Below the pieces are notes generated by a model. That model worked only from the letters and a program-made list of their open reading frames with translations, made no database searches and had not been told where the DNA came from. A program made the position numbers and the translations under genes. From contig JACGWO010000005.1 of assembly GCA_034509735.1 (NCBI GenBank), positions 40,268,479 to 40,332,478 of the forward strand: DNA of 64,000 nt, read 5' to 3'. Shown piece after piece: positions 60,149 through 64,000 of the stretch; the first letter of the stretch is position 1, and each line of letters starts with the position of its first letter. This DNA is from Sesamum alatum (Eukaryota; Streptophyta; Magnoliopsida; Lamiales; Pedaliaceae).

Positions 60149-62688
60149 ATGGTGGCTCCGACCCCGGCAACTGTGACAGGAAAATCCTATCTTTTACGCG
60201 AATGGGCGCCTTTTGGCACATCCATTAGCCATTTCAATATCAAAAGCAGGATTTTTGTGTGCAACCCAATTCATATAAGCAGGAACTTTGCAAGCTATCG
60301 TAATACACTGTCTCAGCCTTCTCCAAACGGGTTTAAAATATTCGGTCGTCCTGCATTTGGGCCTTCGGATTTGGGTGGTCGCCTTTTCCGGGTTTCAAGT
60401 GGTGGCGGAGCTGGTGGTGGTTTTGGAGGTTCCGGCGATGGAAAGAGTGGCGGTGGAGGTGGCAACAGTGGTGGTGGGAGTGATGGAAGTAACTGGTCAT
60501 TACTTTCATGGTAAAGTAATTTTCTGCTTGCTTAGTATGCTTACATTTTCTTTCTTTGTTTTTTCTTGCCAATTTTTGTTCATTGTATATTAAAGACTAT
60601 ATTTTTGTTATGTGCATTATTAGTCAGCTTGAAAATATCTTATTTCAGTAATCGTAGAGAAAAGGTCTAATGCACATATGCTATGGTCAGTCTGATTATT
60701 CATGTTACTTTGGGATCAGTTCTTTTACATCCATCTCACTCTGAATATCTATCCAGGTATATGTCCCTTCTTGCCAAGTACCCCGTGATGACAAAAGCCG
60801 TTACATCAGCATTATTAACTTTGGTTGGTGATGTAATCTGTCAGGTATAACTATCTAGTACACATGATGGAATCATACATATGATTACTGAAATGAATGA
60901 CAGGGGAATAACAACTTGTACTATTTTTTCCTCAAGATTGAGCTGAGAAGCAAAAGCTAATTGCAACTATATGTTCAGTTAAATTCTGTGACTGTTAGAT
61001 CTTACTTGCTACATGAACAATTTTCTAACATTTTATTGTTGGATGTTATGCACCTCAGCTCGTGATTGATCAAGTACCATCTCTAGACTTGAAGCGAACA
61101 TTTACTTTCACCCTGTTGGGGCTGGTTTTGGTCGGTCCTACATTGCATTTCTGGTAATGGCCTGGAAGTTTTTTCTGTCTATTATGCTCTACCAAATGCT
61201 GAATACGGCAGGAACCTCGTCACTATTGATCATAGTCAAATTATCTGTTTATATCATCTTTTGATGTCCTAAAAAATGATTATCTTTTTTGACTAAATTA
61301 TAAATTTGATGATTCATACACTTCGCAAATAACCGCTATTGTTTATTGGCTACCTGTTTTAACTAACTATAACTCAATCAAAACCCTATTGAATTTATGT
61401 TACTAATGGGATAGTGCTCTTATTTCTAGGACCAGAGCAAGCCTTTACTGATAGATTCATACTAGAAATCTCTTTCCAGTACATCTTGGTCTTCTCCATT
61501 TTGGCACTGATATGCCAAAGTTCACCATGGAGTCTACATTTATCGACTTTCTTATTGCAAAAGGTAAGGTTTGGAGTTGTGCGGAGCAATGAAAATTGAG
61601 TAGGTTTCTTAAACTCGGCTCTGAAACAGCATGTAAAACCCATGATTGTGCTGCTTCAGCTAATTGTTTTATCCTGTCTCTATTTGGTCAATGAAACTTC
61701 ACAGGGATCCAGTTGATTTAATTTCTAACTCAATAACTACTCAATGGGGTAGAATTTTCTTTTTCTCTTTTTACATCGTCTCTTCACAAGTGATATTTCC
61801 TGAAAAGTTGGAGCAGCTTTTCTTGTTTTCTTGAAAGTGAAGCTGATGCCGTTTGGTCTGTATTAACCAACTATTTCTGTCATTCGTCATCTTTCAGAGT
61901 TGAATTAACTTCTTATATTACGCAATCAGGTATTTGTATTTGAGTAATCTGGTCGCAGCGCCTGGAGCTTCTGGTGCTTTCTTGCGGCTTGTCCTTGATC
62001 AGGTGAAGCTGCTTCTGATTGCATTTATATGAGGTTTTGGGTATTTTTCGTTCTATCAACCACTTGGGTATACTGACTTTGAATGTTTCTAATGCAGTTT
62101 CTTTTCTCTCCCATTTTTATTGGAACTTTCCTATCTACATTGGTGACGCTTGAGGGAAGACCATCACATGTAATTCCAAAGCTAAAACAGGTATTGTTAA
62201 AGACGCTTTTTTTTTTTCTTAATCTAATTTTAATAGGAGATGCCGAAAGGATAGGAGTGCTTATAGTCAAGACTTGTCAAGTTAATGTTTAACCTTTCTA
62301 TCATAGGAATGGTTCTCGTCAGTTGTTGCAAATTGGCAGCTCTGGATACCTTTCCAGTTCCTCAATTTTCGTTTCGTGCCACAGCAATTTCAGGTTTGAT
62401 CAATTTGTACACTCTAAGTAGTCCACCCTTCTTGGTTTGGTGCTGGTGAGAGAGGTGGAAATCTTCTCACTTCTAAAATCATCGAGACTACAAGAATATA
62501 ACAAAAAAATATAAAAAGCAAATTGTGGATGCTTCAAACTAGATGATGATGATGACTGCTCTTTTGTTTGACTGATAGACATTTTTCATGCATCATCCTT
62601 TCCACAGGTCCTTGCCGCCAATTTTATTGCCTTAATATGGAACGTCATTCTTTCCTATAAAGCTCACAAAGAAGTTGTTGCGAAATAG
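60149..62688 (+). CDS. Mpv17/PMP22-family membrane protein, organelle-targeted
   Basis: Seven exons join in frame to 292 residues: 60149-60510, 60757-60844, 61059-61153, 61930-62002, 62098-62190, 62307-62393, 62608-62688. The start is the ATG at 60149 (MVAPTPATVTGKSYLLREWA); the upstream frame has no better ATG. A long N-terminal part, rich in Ser and Arg, ends in a glycine-rich linker (GGGAGGGFGGSGDGKSGGGG). The Mpv17/PMP22 domain covers about residues 120-292: WYMSLLAKYPVMTKAVTSAL, GDVICQLVIDQ, LGLVLVGPTLHFWYLYLSNL, DQFLFSPIFIGTF and the signature NWQLWIPFQFLNFRFVPQQF. The family has four membrane segments and acts in peroxisome, mitochondrion or plastid envelopes, possibly as channels. The Gly-rich N-terminal extension is typical of plant members predicted to enter plastids; the location is inferred. 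Confidence 0.92.
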
Positions 62689-63876
62689 GTAGACTCTTTG
62701 AGGAATATATAGAGCAGTTACTGCATTATTTGTCGGAACCTTTTTGGTGAGCTGCTGCCATGTCTTGCAGGTATTATGCAGTGGGGATCGATCAGTAGCC
62801 AGCCAATCTGCAAGACTCAGAAAGGCCAACATCAATTGATCTACACTGCATTTTCATTCGTTGAGCAGAAAAGATTGATCTTTTGCTGGCATTAACAGAA
62901 AAATTCAGTTGATTTTCTTTAAAACGCAGAGGCAGGAACACATGCTCATGAGTTGTTCATCCTAACTTGCTCTTCATTTTGAGCTTCCATTAATTGTATT
63001 GAGAAAGCGAGCGGTCAGTTGATAGTATTCACTAAAACCAGGAGAATTTATAATATCTCGGAACTTATAATAATCGGCTCAAATTCCTTGTCAAACAATT
63101 GATCATATGGGAAGGATAGCATAATCAAAATGTTATGTTGTCGGTTTTAAGGATGAATGAATAATTAACCTAAAATCTAGTTAGTGTCTGCCTCCGAGTA
63201 GAATCTCTGGTAAACACAAAAGAACTTCAAAGATAAGCTGGACAGAGTTTACTACTAACAAAGTGAAAGTGAAAAAAAAAAAGTGTCCATCTTCCAACTT
63301 TTTAAAGCTAAAGAGTTTCGATTTTCTTGAGGTTCTTCTTGAATGCTTATCTGTAAACATCAAGGACTAAACTTATATATATTTTAATAATAATTATTAA
63401 TGGTGCAACAACAACAATATCTTGGAATAATTTTGTCATGGGGGGGCCGGGGCCCTATGTTCTTACCTGTTACACGGTAACCTTATTTGACTGAGGAATT
63501 TTCCCAGAAATGTGAGTCCTCAGTCTGATCACTTATTTTAAGAAAGAATAAAGAAAAGATTCTGAAGAAAAACATGAAGCTGGCTTTTTGTCTGGATGTG
63601 GGCATGCCAATGCCAATGCCATCTCTTCTACTCTGTCTCTAGCCTCTCTGTCTAATCAAACCGACCATCACCATGAAAATGACCTCCTCCAATTCAATTA
63701 TCATTAACTATATTGCAAGAATTTTCCTTCAACTTTCCTCTTTCCTGCTCCTCTTCTTCTTCCACCTACCTTGTGCATTGTTTTCTTTCTTTGAGCCTAC
63801 CCTAATTTAGAAACTCCAAGAAAAGCAGAGATCAGTTACTTAATTCGGATTAATAGGTGTAGAAGAAGCGAAATTC
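62689..63876. other. Intergenic region
   Basis: 3' UTR of the Mpv17-like gene, then AT-rich DNA with a GC patch GGGGGGGCCGGGGCCC at about 63440. The last 300 bases, pyrimidine-rich (CTCTTCTACTCTG, CCTCTTCTTCTTCC), look like a leader for the gene that follows. Confidence 0.45.
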
Positions 63877-64000
63877 ATGGAGAAAATGAAGGATCATCAG
63901 CTTGAACATCATTTTCATTTACAGCAGGCAACCTCCGACAGATCGTCTTCCTTGTCTGAAGCTGTCAGCTCCTCCCAGACCCAGAGTCCCTCCTCCTCAG
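63877..64000 (+). CDS. Start of an unidentified gene, cut by the window end
   Basis: An ATG in good context (TTCATGG) opens a 41-codon frame that runs out of the window. It begins MEKMKDHQLEHHFHLQQATS and continues DRSSSLSEAVSSSQTQSPSS. This is a hydrophilic, His/Gln then Ser-rich N-terminus such as found in many transcription regulators. There is too little to name it. Confidence 0.5.
   Translation, partial: MEKMKDHQLEHHFHLQQATSDRSSSLSEAVSSSQTQSPSSS

Noticed and set aside
1..64000. tRNA, rRNA, CRISPR array or integrated virus
   Set aside because: I looked for tRNA T-loop phrases, regular direct repeats with spacers, and polymerase or capsid motifs; none was convincing.

Overview
This is a gene-dense piece of a nuclear plant genome. 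It has spliced genes with GT-AG introns, AT-rich non-coding DNA, PLS-class pentatricopeptide repeat (PPR) genes, a plastid-division gene, a YSL metal transporter and a plant topoisomerase VI partner. These point to a flowering plant and most likely a eudicot. I cannot name the species from sequence alone. No bacterial, viral or CRISPR locus is visible.

Layout, left to right. 0.2-3 kb (-): AGD15-type Arf-GAP. 3.5-5.1 kb: transposon-derived DNA. 5.2-13 kb: a rearranged tandem duplication of a small coiled-coil gene of unknown function, with a 5'-truncated copy, a complete copy and an orphan promoter copy. 13.4-22 kb (+): DUO3/GON-4-like SANT protein. 22.6-24.3 kb (+): intronless PPR gene. 24.9-26.7 kb (-): mitoribosomal protein mS23. 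27.0-27.5 kb: possible small Helitron. 28.2-31.8 kb (-): mitochondrial lipoyl synthase, divergent from a RING-H2 E3 ligase at 32.4-33.5 kb (+). 33.9-34.3 kb (-): possible small mitochondrial protein. 35.8-43.1 kb (-): plastid-division protein PARC6/CDP1. 44.05-44.43 kb: a long-armed foldback element. 44.8-48.7 kb (+): RHL1. 49.8-52 kb (+): TTC1-like TPR protein with a broken or ambiguous 5' frame. 52.5-55.4 kb (-): YSL5/7/8-clade transporter. 57.6-59.5 kb (-): intronless DYW PPR protein. 60.1-62.7 kb (+): Mpv17/PMP22-family protein. 63.9 kb (+): start of a gene that leaves the window.

The genes do not form a cluster or one pathway. Several encode proteins that act, or probably act, in organelles (mS23, lipoyl synthase, PARC6, two PPR proteins, perhaps the Mpv17-like protein). 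Some of their promoters, and those of neighbours, carry TGGGCC/TGGGCT Site II-type motifs. All exon models were read by eye and checked only for GT-AG sites and phase. Every multi-exon model given stays in frame from start to stop, except where noted for the TTC1-like gene and the truncated copy. I found no convincing new biological system. The most unusual region is the 5-13 kb duplication.
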